In this document: positions 45,044 through 55,900 of the stretch, piece after piece | Numbering within the stretch: the stretch's first letter is position 1 | How the letters are laid out: each line of letters starts with the position of its first letter | Source: Syngnathus acus | Taxonomy: Eukaryota; Chordata; Actinopteri; Syngnathiformes; Syngnathidae | Assembly (NCBI RefSeq): GCF_901709675.1 | Contig: NC_051090.1 | Location: 556,842 to 620,841 of the forward strand | Direction: 5' to 3' | Length of the DNA: 64,000 nt | Program-made: the position numbers and the translations under genes | Notes under the pieces: generated by a model | The model's input: only the letters and a program-made list of their open reading frames with translations | Databases searched by the model: none | What the model was told of the DNA's origin: nothing

Positions 45044-47907
45044 ACTGTATAAAATCCTGGTACACAACAGGTGACACAATAGTCCTCCAAAATCTCTCGA
45101 GAAAGGTTGTCAGTCGTCTCCGTCCAAAGTAGCGGCCATGCGTCACGGCGAACGGTGCGCCTTTTTACGCATAGCTGTTCCAAAACCAAGAAAATCTTGG
45201 GTGACGGCGCTCCTGCAGAGATTGAAAGCAAACACAGATTGAAGTGGCAGTGTGACTCGCTTTTCACTCACTGGGTGGGATGGGATGGGAGAGGAGAGGA
45301 GAGGAGGAGAGGAAGGAAGGAAGGAAGGAAGAGCGTCACAGTCAGCCGCCTGGCGCTCCACATCTCATTTTCATAGGAGTTGAAAGCGTTCCAAATAATC
45401 ATTTCTCCAGCTCTTGATCATTATGATAAGGTTTATTAGAACAGTGCATTTTAATCTGCAAGTAGATGAGAAAACACACCAATCTATGAGTAAAATAGAA
45501 CATTGTTCAGCAGTTCAGAGTGTACTCATGTTTTCCTTCTTTTGTGTGGATGTGTAATCCTGAAAGTCATATGCTGTGCTTGTCAATGGAGTGTTGGAGT
45601 CTTGGAAGAGAGAGACGGTGCCCTAACCTAAGGTATTTTAGTTTGGATTTGGCTGACATGGCATCTTCAAATTGCTGTTGCAGGCGCAGACAGACACTGA
45701 GAACAAGCATGGGATATATTGCGGCTGGGATCATGTTTTGCCAAATGTAACATCTTTGTTCTTTCACTTCAATGACTTTGTTCCAATTCCTGCAGAGTTG
45801 AGTCCATACTCCCCGTGCCCGAGTTGCCAGGAAAGAATGAACAATATGATTGTTGTGTCTACTTTGTCTGTAAAAGGTTAACTTTGAAATATCAACTCAC
45901 ACACACGCCTTTGCTCATTTACTCGGCGGCAAGAAGTGTGAGACTGATTTGGTGTTTTCTTTACGTTTCCTTGCCACTTCAGACAATCAACTATGAGTTG
46001 ACTCGACTCCTTATTGTTTGAGATTTCCTGTTTTCCATTTCGGGAGTTCACTGGGGTTTCTTCGGCCTAAAAGGAAGACTTAGCCGTGTTATAGATTCGA
46101 TCAAAACAAAGTGTGAGTGCATAGCCCATTTTTCGCCAGGATAATAATGATTGCGTTCTTCAATGGAATCAATGACATTGTGCAATGCAACTTAACCTTT
46201 GATGGTGTCATGTTCTTTGTCTGTTTGGTTTGCTTTGTAGACTTTGTTTATTGTCATGTTGTGTTCCCCTGCTTGGTTGCCACCCGTTGTGGTTAGCCCC
46301 ACCCCCTTGTGTCTTCTAATCAATCAGCCACAGGTATTTATTTCCCTCCTTTCTGTGCAATCTTGGTTGTGTCAATGTCACTTGTCATTTGTCCGTTGTC
46401 AAACGCGCTGTGTGCCTCGTTTTGCCTTGCCCTGCTTTGTGCCACAGCTCACAGTCAGAACCCTTTTTCAATCATTGTTTAGTTGTACTTTGTTGACAAC
46501 TCTCCATTTTGGAGCTCCTTTTGTTGAATCTTGGTAGTCCCCCCCCCGTCCATTAGTGCTTTGTTTACCTTTTGTTTCATTTAAGATGAAATATTTTTGG
46601 ATTGAACCTCAGCCCCGCCTCCGTGCAGGGAAGGCATTTGGGTGTGCAATCCCAGCCGTCATGACAGATTTGTTGAATCAGGGAAAGGTCAAACAACAGT
46701 AAAATGATGCCGTATTTGATAGAGTGGCACTTGTAGGTAGAAGGGAATAGAAGGGTTCCTCCGTCTGTTTACATTGACACTGTTGCTACTATATAATATC
46801 ATTTTTCAAACACTTTGGAACAGCCTCTCATAATGAGTCAAACACTACAATTACAAATGGTTTGTGACATTATGTGGAGGCTGCAGTGGGGGAGGTAGGT
46901 GGCCATGGCCACCTACCAAAGCTTGGAGGGAGACTAACAACTCAGGCAAGCGACTTTGTGAGAAAGTTTGTATTAAATTCCCATTTCCTCTCATTGTGTG
47001 GTGGAGCAGAGCCTGTGGGGAAGGCTGTCGCTCGCACCTTCCGTGACCCCTGAATGGAGTGTGTGTGTGTGAGATGTTTTTAGGGATGGGCCTAACTATG
47101 CATTTGCAAATGCCCTGAAAGTCTTAAATGGGATTTCCCTAAAAGATAAAGAGCCCTAAAAGCTTGCCTTGATAAGTCTCTTGTTTTGAAAGCAATCTTT
47201 CTCAGTGTCAAAGTGAAGGCTCTCTCTCTCTCTCGCACTCGCGCTCGCTCTCTCTCTCTCTCGCCCAACTTATCACAGGAATATTTTCCTTTTCTTTAAC
47301 GCTGATTATCGTTTGTGCCGTTTTAGTTTTGAAACATAAAATGCTAGAGGACTCGCAGTAAATTGCAAATCTCCTCAAAGGATAGATATCTTTAGCTCTT
47401 TTCACATTTCTGCTTCTTGGCATTGTTGTTTTGAAGCATGTGTATGTGCTTATGCTTTTCAAGTCATTTTCCATTTTTCCATTCCGCTAGGAACGAAAAC
47501 AGACGTCGGAATTGGGTAGGCTGACCCATCACCGGTCACCAACCCCAATCCGTGTCTCCCGTGGTGAATGGCGATGTGGGTCCATCAGCAGATGCAAATT
47601 AGGCTGACCTTCCCCTCTGGCGCCAAACAAAGCCTCCGTGGTGCCGGGATGTTGACGGATGTTGATTTTGCACCTCTTCTAACCTCACAGGTAGCTAGCT
47701 AGCTGTACTGTATGCCGATCATCTCAATCATAACAGCATGGTGTCAACCTTTGGAGCGAGGCCAGAGGGCCCCTCCATGCGGGATAACACATTTTCAGAC
47801 AGTCAGCAGTCAGGCAGGCAGGCGAAACAAGTGATGTGGCCAATGTTTTCACGAGCACCTGAGCTATTATATTCGAACTGAATTTGGACTACATATCAGA
47901 GAGAGAG
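45044..47907. other. tie1 promoter side and intergenic region
   Basis: Upstream of tie1, a purine-rich tract (GGGATGGGATGGGAGAGG and (GGAA)n) spans about 45276-45331. A putative DNA transposon occupies 46206-46666. A minus-strand open frame at 45567-45767 has no recognised product. The remainder shows nothing I can support. Confidence 0.5.
46206..46666. mobile_element. Putative non-autonomous DNA transposon, 461 bp
   Basis: The segment starts TGTCATG and ends CATGACA, a 7-base inverted terminal repeat. It has the internal look of a dispersed fish repeat: a pyrimidine-rich body (CTTTGTCTGTTTGG) and an end reading CAATCCCAGCCGTCATGACA. It has no coding capacity. No clean target-site duplication is visible, so the family is not assigned. 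Confidence 0.45.
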
Positions 47908-49014
47908 ATGGATGTTGTTGCTTGTCCAGAGACCTTGAGCCAGACTCAGGAAAAGGGACTGCTGCTCCAGGCTGATATGTGTGCGGAGGAAGTACAGGGG
48001 CAGGAGTCAACCTACAGGCAGGAAAGGCCTGGAGAGGTAATAATGGCACTTCTGGAGGTTCTCAGCTCCTGTGTGAAATATATTTTTTGGTGTACACCAA
48101 GGCCATTTGGTCTTGTTTCCACGAAGACAGTGTGTGCATGCATGGGCAAGATGTTGCATCTTTTTTAGTGCAAGTGAGCAGAATTGATTGAGTTACTTAC
48201 TCCTCATACTTTCATTGGCAATGAATTATTCTCACGGGAAACAATTCTACCGTGATTTAACCATACTTAGCGTGTTGTATTCCTTTTGAGTGTAGTATAT
48301 GCGTGTCTATGTATGTAAACAATTTGAAGTTCTCACCTTATGAATGAAAAGTTCAAAAAGATGGTCTCATGGTGAGATTGAATGGTAAATATGTGAGTTG
48401 TTTGTTCTAAGTCTGTCTCTATTGTTGTGTACAGTGTGCCTGCCACGTGTGCTCATTTCCTCCTTTAAAGGACGAAGCAAAGCTGTCCTATCTGACCGTG
48501 GCCTCAGACCTCTACCGACCATTTGAGTGGATAAATAGCAAACATCCTTTGGTAGCACAAGTATGGAAAGCCCCTGTACACACACACACACACTCCCCCG
48601 CACCTGCTGCAAAAGATCCTGAAATGTGCTCTCGGCCACGTGGCTTCTGTCTGCAGAATTTACTTTTATATTTGAGTTTTTTATTTCAGTCAATCTGAGA
48701 ATTTTGCTTTAATGCTACCGGTACACACTTTTATTTGTACCTTCTAAATAGGTTCTGGATGGACCACTAATGATATCCAAATATCCATACATCTGCTTGT
48801 TCGTGGTGATAGGAACACCATCAGTCAAACATAGACCTGCTGCCATTCACACTCACACAGGCTTTTTGAAGAGGTTATAGCTACAGGTATTATGGATTTT
48901 CTTCCCCCTTTAGTTTTCTGTATTTTGTCGCAGACCAACTGCCTCATTGTGGAAGTATATAGGGACACCGTGCAGAAGGAAAAGGGAAGAGTGACTGAGA
49001 CAGAAAGAAAGTGA
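47908..49014 (+). CDS. Predicted small protein gene, three exons, 111 aa, unidentified
   Basis: I built this from three open segments with matching splice sites: 47908-48036 (ATG to donor GGAGAG/GTAATA), 48435-48560 (acceptor TTGTGTACAG, donor CACAA/GTATGG) and 48934-49014 (acceptor TTTTGTCGCAG, stop TGA). All introns are phase 0. AATAAA follows at 49120-49125, 106 bases after the stop. The protein is acidic at the start (MDVVACPETLSQTQEKG), has a cysteine cluster CACHVC in the middle, then a coding-looking block YLTVASDLYRPFEWINSKHP and a charged C-terminus. There is no signal peptide or membrane helix. I do not recognise a family. The frame stays open upstream of the ATG to 47863, so there may be more 5' sequence. 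It lies between tie1 and the TEMP gene and could be lineage-specific or an orthologue I do not recall. Confidence 0.5.
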
Positions 49015-49119
49015 CAACGATACAAAGAGCAGTGTCCAGGAAGTGTCCCTATTGTTTTCAGGGTCACCTGCTTTTTCCTTTCAGGAGCCTCCCAATGTCT
49101 GTTCTGGGTGTACATCTTA

Positions 49120-49125
49120 AATAAA
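49120..49125 (+). other. Poly(A) signal AATAAA of the predicted three-exon gene
   Basis: Canonical hexamer 106 bases downstream of the predicted TGA at 49012-49014, supporting the gene end. Confidence 0.5.
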
Positions 49126-49290
49126 CTAAACTGCACAAAATTGGATGGCTTTCCTCCTCCCCCAGCTCCAAAGTATTAAGAAAACACACTCTCACACGCA
49201 CTCCACCTGAAAGTCAAACAAGCCACCGTTGAAATAATATTTACCAAGCAATACATCGCAAGAGTTAAATGACAATATGGACTGTCTGTC

Positions 49291-49565
49291 GGTGGCACGC
49301 CGTCGCACTGGTTAGAGCTTCCGCATCTCAGTTGAGAGGTGCAGGGTTCAATTCCTGCGTGAAGTTTGCATGTTCCCCCCGCGCGTGGGTGGGTGGCTGC
49401 TCTCTTTTCCTCCCACATCCCTAAAACGTGCGTCGAGTGAGCACTCCAAATTGTCCCTAGATGTGATTGTGAACGGTCGTTTGTCTATGCGATTGGCTGG
49501 CGGCCGGTTTTGTGCAAACGGGTGCACTGCCTCTATTGAAGGGATCGCAAACTCCAGGTGAGAGG
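49291..49565 (+). mobile_element. tRNA-derived SINE-like copy
   Basis: The head has a box A-like GCACTGGTTAGAGC and a good box B, GGTTCAATTCC, spaced as in a tRNA gene. The body follows with GAAGTTTGCATGTTCCCCCC, TTTTCCTCCCACATCCCTAA and GCGATTGGCTGGCGGCCGG. It belongs to the same family as the copies at 12130 and 29231 and is the best preserved of the three. Confidence 0.7.
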
Positions 49566-50964
49566 GAGGGAGCACACCTTAGTTCCCAAGTTACTCATTA
49601 ACAGGCAAGCAGCTGCAGGGCACGCCTCCTTAAACCTTTGCACTAGGTTTCTGGCTTTTACAAACAAACACACCGAGTGAATGTGAAAAGTCAGTCTACC
49701 AAGGCAGTGGCGGATATCCATACGTACTGATGATCAGGTACTGAAAGCTTCTCCATTGCATCTTGTTTTCTGCTGAATTTACAATAGCTTTGACATCACA
49801 TCATGTCTGCTTGATTTCTGTTTTTCTTCATATCTAATGTGATTATTGTTACTTCACTTCCTGCACAATGTGTCTGTCAGTCACGTTTCAAGCAACTATT
49901 AAAAGAAATACATGGTTAACCATCAGCAAAATGACAATGCTGACTGGCTTGTTGACATTAGCCTTTTATTGTTGATACTCTAAACAGTACAGTACTGGCA
50001 CACTATTGCCTAGAGGAAAATGAAAGCTAACCAGACAGGTACTGAAACTGATTTGAAGCATGATTGCATTTGGTTATATAGTGCTGAATTGACAGGGTTC
50101 TGTTTTGATAGATCCCTGTGGCAGGTGAACACGAATGTGTCATTCAACGATCACCAACTTGCTTCAACCAAACTGTTGCCTTAAAAAAATGTCAGTTGTT
50201 CGAGGGCTTTGAAAAAATTCCCGACCGGCTCCATTTTGAATTCCATTTAATAGCAACACAGTGTTGTGGTTTTGCTGTATTCTATCTGTGTCAGAAAGAC
50301 CCGAGGAGGCAGGCAAGGCTTCCTGTTTGCGACACACCTTTCCTGTTGTGGGTCTTAGCCTTCCTACCTCTGGAGCTCCAGGCAACTCAAAATCAATTAG
50401 GAGATTTGGATTTGAGAAAGCCATGCAATGTCTCCATTTCATGAGGACACAATTACATTACAAGATATTTAGGGCTTTTGTTTGTTGTCTTTGCGGGACA
50501 GAGTCATCAAATATGGACAATATTTACTTCGTCCACAAATAATTCACCAAAAAATGGCATTGTTATAGAATGTCATTGTAAAAAAATGATGGATGTGACT
50601 TTAACCTTTCTCACTTAGTCTGACTGAAGAAGAGGACAATCCACACGGATGTGGGGAGCTACACTAAAGAGTCAACCTTGCCCTCCAGTGGAGTTCTGTG
50701 GCTACAACATTCTTCCAGGTCAAGAAAGCACCCATACAACTCATCTCGGGAGATGATGCAGTCTCCCAATCAAGCAAAATTGACCTGTTGAAAAACTGTC
50801 AGGTGCACAATTGGTAGTGTCAGATGGATTTAGTATATTAAGCGACTAACAATTGAAGATCCACGGGCTGAACCTTTATCATCCTTAATTAAAAGCTGCA
50901 AGTCTTGGTCAAAAAGCTACAAATTGAGTCACTCCGCAACAAAGCCAAGGAAAAGAAAAGACGG
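49566..50964. other. Upstream region of the TEMP-like gene
   Basis: No exon is firmly supported. Two open stretches are worth noting. One follows a TTCCAG acceptor-like site and runs from about 50719 to a TAG near 50815. The other, 50896-50964, is in frame with the TEMP start codon and follows an AG at 50894-50895. They could be 5' UTR or extra coding exons of the TEMP gene. Confidence 0.4.
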
Positions 50965-51605
50965 ATGGAAGAATTTGCAAATATAAGCACGGTAGCCACG
51001 GCAACGACGCTTCCAACCGGTAAGGAAATCAGCTAAATGTCATTTGGATCATTTTAAATCCAAACGAGGCGGAAATTATAAAAGATTAAGTGACCTGCTC
51101 AATTTCTTAATCATTGATGCTGAGCAGTGATTTTTTTTTCTTTTTTCTTTCTCAGACACAAAGAAGAGCAACTCTCACAGATGGGAGTTCCTGGTCGCCG
51201 TTTTGGCCACTGCCATCTCCATGTCTGTAATAATGGTTCTCTTGGCTAAGTGTCAAGTGGTTCGGCGCTACCTGGCCAGCTATCGGCACACCAGGTTAAG
51301 AGAGACAGACATTAGCCAAAGTGAGCAGTCAGGTTGGTCTTAACCCAGAAGCACTTATGTACCTACTTTCATGATAAGAGGCCATCAAGTAAAGCTCATG
51401 CTGGTGTGCAGGTCTGGATGTGGGCTTTGACGTGCCCGGAGAATCTGAAATGAACCCTCGTCATCCTGCCGCTGCTGAAGATGATGATGGCTTCATTGAG
51501 GACAACTACATCCCGACAAGTGAAAGAGTGAGAGCTGAAAGAGCAGCAGAGAACATGGATGACACGGACGAAGGCATGAATGAAATTCAATTTGCCATTA
51601 CTTAG
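50965..51605 (+). CDS. Type III endosome membrane protein TEMP-like (C1orf210 orthologue), three exons, 141 aa
   Basis: Exons are 50965-51019, 51156-51332 and 51412-51605, with phases 1 and 1 and a 426 base CDS. The protein has a short extracellular N-terminus with a glycosylation sequon at Asn6, no signal peptide, one membrane helix (about 30-49), and a cytoplasmic tail. Diagnostic matches to human C1orf210 (113 aa) are AKC..VRRYLASYRHTRL just after the helix and EDDDGFIEDNYI at about 100-111. The family shares its membrane segment with LRRC19. Linkage to tie1 and tmem125 matches human 1p34. The open frame continues 23 codons upstream of the chosen ATG (LQVLVKKLQIESLRNKAKEK) to a possible acceptor, so the protein may be longer. 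The role is membrane traffic at endosomes, as far as the human protein is known. Confidence 0.85.
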
Positions 51606-52907
51606 AGGGAGGCGGGCGCCTCTTACGTCGCCTTTGCTCCACAAGCACCTGAACCTTTATTTCTAACTCTGTGTTCCACATTTTAATGACCAATTGGGTA
51701 ATTAATAATTCAGAAATGATCAAGCACTTTTTTGTTATTTGGCTTTCAAGAGAACCCCCATGTTCACTACCTGTTTTTTTTTTTAACTCTGTGTTCCCCA
51801 TTTGAATGACCAACTGAGTAGTTAATAATTGAAGATTCAAAAATGATCAAGCACTTATTTGCGCTTTCATTTTAAGGACACGGTGGTAATAAGAGTCAAT
51901 CAGGTGTGCAGATCTATGAAATCATTTGGGGGATATTAAATACATGAGGAGTATGCCCTATTTATTTTAGTATTTCAGAAAAGAATTATTTTTCATCATT
52001 TCAAATCCGAGCCATCCATTTTGAAGGAAATTCTAATCATGCATTGAAAGCAATCCGTTTTTTTGCATGGTTTCACGCTTGCTTGAGTTATCTTGGAGCA
52101 CAAATTATGTATCCCTGTATGATTGACAAAAAATGCAGTAAATAATAAAAGTGTATTTAATGCATGTGTTAAAAAGCATGGCAATATGACGACTAAGACA
52201 AAGCAGCACAACAGTGCTCGGGCAAATGATCGTTCTTCTCATATTTGTTTCACGATGGAAAATGATTGCAAGTAACAGCATTTCATTTATTCTGTGATGG
52301 TCAAATTCTCATATATAATATATGAATCTTTTAGAATGCAAAATAAAATGCTGGAGGGTCTTAACCAATTTCTGCTTCACTTTGAAAGTTTGGTGACCCC
52401 TGCTGTCGAGCCTAGTGTGACACCACTGCTAAATCAGCCATCATGACTCATGAGGAGGGAGGGAGGGAGGGAGGGAGTCATGACTAGTTGAAATTGATCA
52501 AACATTGAGGGAACATTTGCGTGAGAAATCACAAAACATATGCACATTTTATAGCAGCAGTGCAGTCTAAATGAGGTCACGACTGATTCCATTTCTAAAT
52601 TTGCAGCACAGCTCCCGGAAATGCTGCTTTCTTTTCGAGCTTGACAGCAGACAGTCTTGATCAGGAAGCGCAGCAAGTTCAAGCCGGCCGGCAAAGGAGG
52701 CAAAAGTGACGAGGGCACCACAGGCTGACTGGCTGGCTGGCTGGAGAAGAGGAGAGGAGAGGACCGAAGCGAAGAGAAGAGGAGGGACAAAGATGATGGG
52801 AGCGAAAATGATTGCTGCACACAAGTGACCCACTTGGAACTGAAGGCACGTTAAGAAGAAGAAGAAGAAGAAGAAGCCCGATTGCAGAACCCGAGGAGTT
52901 GACGAAG
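51606..52907. other. TEMP 3' UTR and ap1m3 promoter
   Basis: AATAAA at 52144-52149 and 52342-52347 are candidate poly(A) signals for the TEMP gene. The stretch includes a diverged tandem duplication (51661-51867), a (GGGA)n run at about 52454-52477, and a (GAA)n run at about 52855-52876 within the likely ap1m3 5' UTR. Confidence 0.55.
51661..51867. repeat. Diverged tandem duplication in the TEMP 3' UTR
   Basis: Two copies of a unit of about 75-85 bases, starting at 51661 and 51781, each reading AACTCTGTGTTCC, then AATGACCAA, TTAATAATT and AAATGATCAAGCACTT. They differ by several substitutions and a small insertion. Confidence 0.8.
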
Positions 52908-55900
52908 ATGTCGGCGTCGGCGCTGTTTATATTGGACCTGAAGGGAAAGGTAAGTTTGCAAGGTGATCCCAAACACCTGCTTCTGCAACTTCAACAATAT
53001 ATCGTTAACTTCTGCATACCTCACCAATTGGAAAAACATGGCACATTTCTCTTTGCACGTAAGACAGACGTGTCAGACTGAGAGAGAAAAAAAAAGAACT
53101 TGTCGAACTGGTTTCACAAAACAGGGAAGCTGTTCTTGTGCAGCCATGCAACTTTTATTTCTATCAAGTGTCCCTTTTGTCAAACAAATATTGCGTCACC
53201 GCTCTGAACGGTCACTTGCTATATGAATTCTTTTTTAAAGCTTGATTTTAATTTCACTTCTGTCATTTGACATTACGTGTTGAGAATGACCAACTGTGTA
53301 CAACTGCGTTCTATTCTCAAACGGTCGTATCACTTTTAATGTCATGAGTTGGGTTGCTGAAAAAAGGATCGTAACCATCGGTATGCGTCTGGGATTTTGG
53401 TGAAACATCTTGAATGTGGAGTGCTCAGATGTGTTACCTCAAGCAGAAGCTGTAAATATTTCATGACAGCATTGTGCTTTCTATATTCTGCATTCAGGTC
53501 TTGATCTGCCGTAACTACATGGGAAACATGGATATGAACGAGATTGACCACTTCATGCCCTTCCTGATTAAGCGGGAAGATGAGGCCGAGACCACTCCGC
53601 TCATCACCCGCGGCTCCTCGCACTTTCTGTGGATCAAACATAACAACCTTTATTGTATCCCTGTAGAGTTCACATGTGTGCTTTGGAGTTTGCACATTGT
53701 GTCAAGTTTTTAGGAGAATGCTGCCGTCTTCCTTCCCGCCTGCCTCCATTTGGGTTTTGGGCCCTGGCCCGCCCTCATTCTCAGCGTTCAAAATTTAGCA
53801 TCACAAAAGCATTATGTGTCAGGCACTACGATATTCACGCTTTAACAGCTTTGTTGCATTTTCTTCATTTCGAATGGATTTTCCACGATTCGTGATATTT
53901 CCAATCGGCCAAGTGAGCCATTAAACTCCCCCGCAGCTGGCCATCTTTTCGTTTGCTTCCATCTTTCGAGCAGCTTTCATCTGCTACTGTACTGATTGTG
54001 TCTTTCAAATCCATCCAACAATTTCTCAACAGTCCTTTCATTCAGTGGTGGCCATGACCAAAAAGAATGCCAATGCTGCTCTGCTTTATTCCTTCCTTTA
54101 CAAGATGGTGCAGGTTTGTATCTTTTCATCCTAATACACAACTTAAGTTCACATGCTCTTGATACGCAAATAAGATTCAAGTGTCGCTCCTTTCGTCCTC
54201 GTGTATATGACTGAGTTTTGGATAACAATGCTAACACGTGCTAGGTGATTTGATCAAAAGCAATGAATTATTAAACAGAGTGGGCTTTCTTTGAATGCAT
54301 TTCGATCTGTATTTCATGACCACTCTCAATACTGTCATCAATGTTTCAAGAAAACCCCCCAGATGACATCAGCTAGATAAAAGTACTTTTTCAACAATGT
54401 GTTCATTGATTTACATTTTACCCAAGAATTTTTTTCTCGTTCTATCACGTGTTTGAGATGAGGTCTGTTCACACTTGCGTTTAGGTGTTGCAGGAGTACT
54501 TTAAAGAGCTGGAGGAGGAGAGCATTCGCGACAACTTTGTGACCGTCTACGAGCTGATGGACGAAGTCATGGATTTTGGTTTCCCACAAACAACTGACAG
54601 CCAGATTCTTCAAGAGTAAGAAGCCCTCCCTCATTTGAATCAAAGTACTCTTACTTTGTCAGAACGATGCGAGTGTGAAAATATACATTCTGAAGCGAGA
54701 CGTGATCAAATCGGTTCTTATCCAAGCCCGGCCTCCGTTTTTGTGTCGGGTCTCTTCTCCTGAGCTCCGTCTCGTGTTATTCTGTCGAGCTCTGCGAAGT
54801 CTATTCAGTGTTTGTTTGCTCATTGTTTAGTGAATGCTGTTTTCCCAGGCGTGTCGTTTTTGCCTTTGTCGCTACGTCCTGTGCATGTTTTATTAGTCAT
54901 CTCAGGGAGGGGGGAAAAAGGCCACATTTGGATCCTGCCTTTGTTTGTGCATTTGACTACACGTAGAATAGGCTCAATACTTGGATCCCTTCAGTTCAAG
55001 AAAGAAACCAATATCGTATGTAGAACTAATGACTTAAGCCACAGCAAATAATGGAGCTTTATCCAAAATGAACAGAGGCCAGTGACTGTGCCACTTGAGC
55101 GAGCGGGCAGGCGGGCTGTCTTTTCACTCTTAACAGGGTTGTTTGTGTTCTCCCTTTTCTGTCCCACTGAAGACTTAGTGTTTTGGCCACAGCACAGCGC
55201 CAACCACGTGTCTTACTGTCAATTCACACCGCACTCTTTACCCTCAACATTGCTCCGGCCATTTCTTGCACTCACTTCAAGCTTGGAGATGAATGTCGAG
55301 ATCTCTGATCTCAGGTTTGCCCAACTAGCTCTTGGCTTCATTTTTTGGGCACAATCAATTGTTATTTTGTAGTCATCATATGCACTGATTCCAGTAGATT
55401 TTTTTTTTTTTTTTTTTGGGGGGGTCATCATCTTTTAGCCTCTCTGAGTGATAGTTTGATGGCAGTGTTGTAACACTTCAGGTTGCTGCCTGATTAGAAA
55501 GCAGTGTTGTAGTTTTTCTTTGCTACCTTTTAGGTACATTACCCAGCAGGGTCACAAACTGGAGATTGGGGCTGTCCGACCTCCTGCCACTGTCACCAAT
55601 GCTGTGTCTTGGAGATCAGAGGGCATCAAGTACAGAAAGAATGAAGTTTTTATGGATGTCATTGAGTCCGTAAATCTACTGGTGAGGGCGCTTTTTTTAA
55701 GAAAATGTTTTTATTAAAAGTTGTGAAAATGTCCCACGCAATACGGGCTTTCCTCCTTGATTGCTTGGTTATGAGTGACACACAGAGGGGCTGATTGTGG
55801 TATTTTGTTGTCACTTTATGATTTTAAAAAAAAACAACTAATTCCTGAACTGTTTTTCTTCCAGGTGAATGCAAGCGGGAGTGTCCTTCGAAGTGAGATC

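Noticed and set aside
45567-45767. A 66 aa minus-strand open frame with coding-like composition upstream of tie1
   Set aside because: No domain, partner exon or family could be recognised. It may be an old repeat fragment.
50118-50444. A 108 aa plus-strand open frame upstream of the TEMP gene
   Set aside because: It is overlapped by an equally long minus-strand frame, has no domain, and has no convincing donor.
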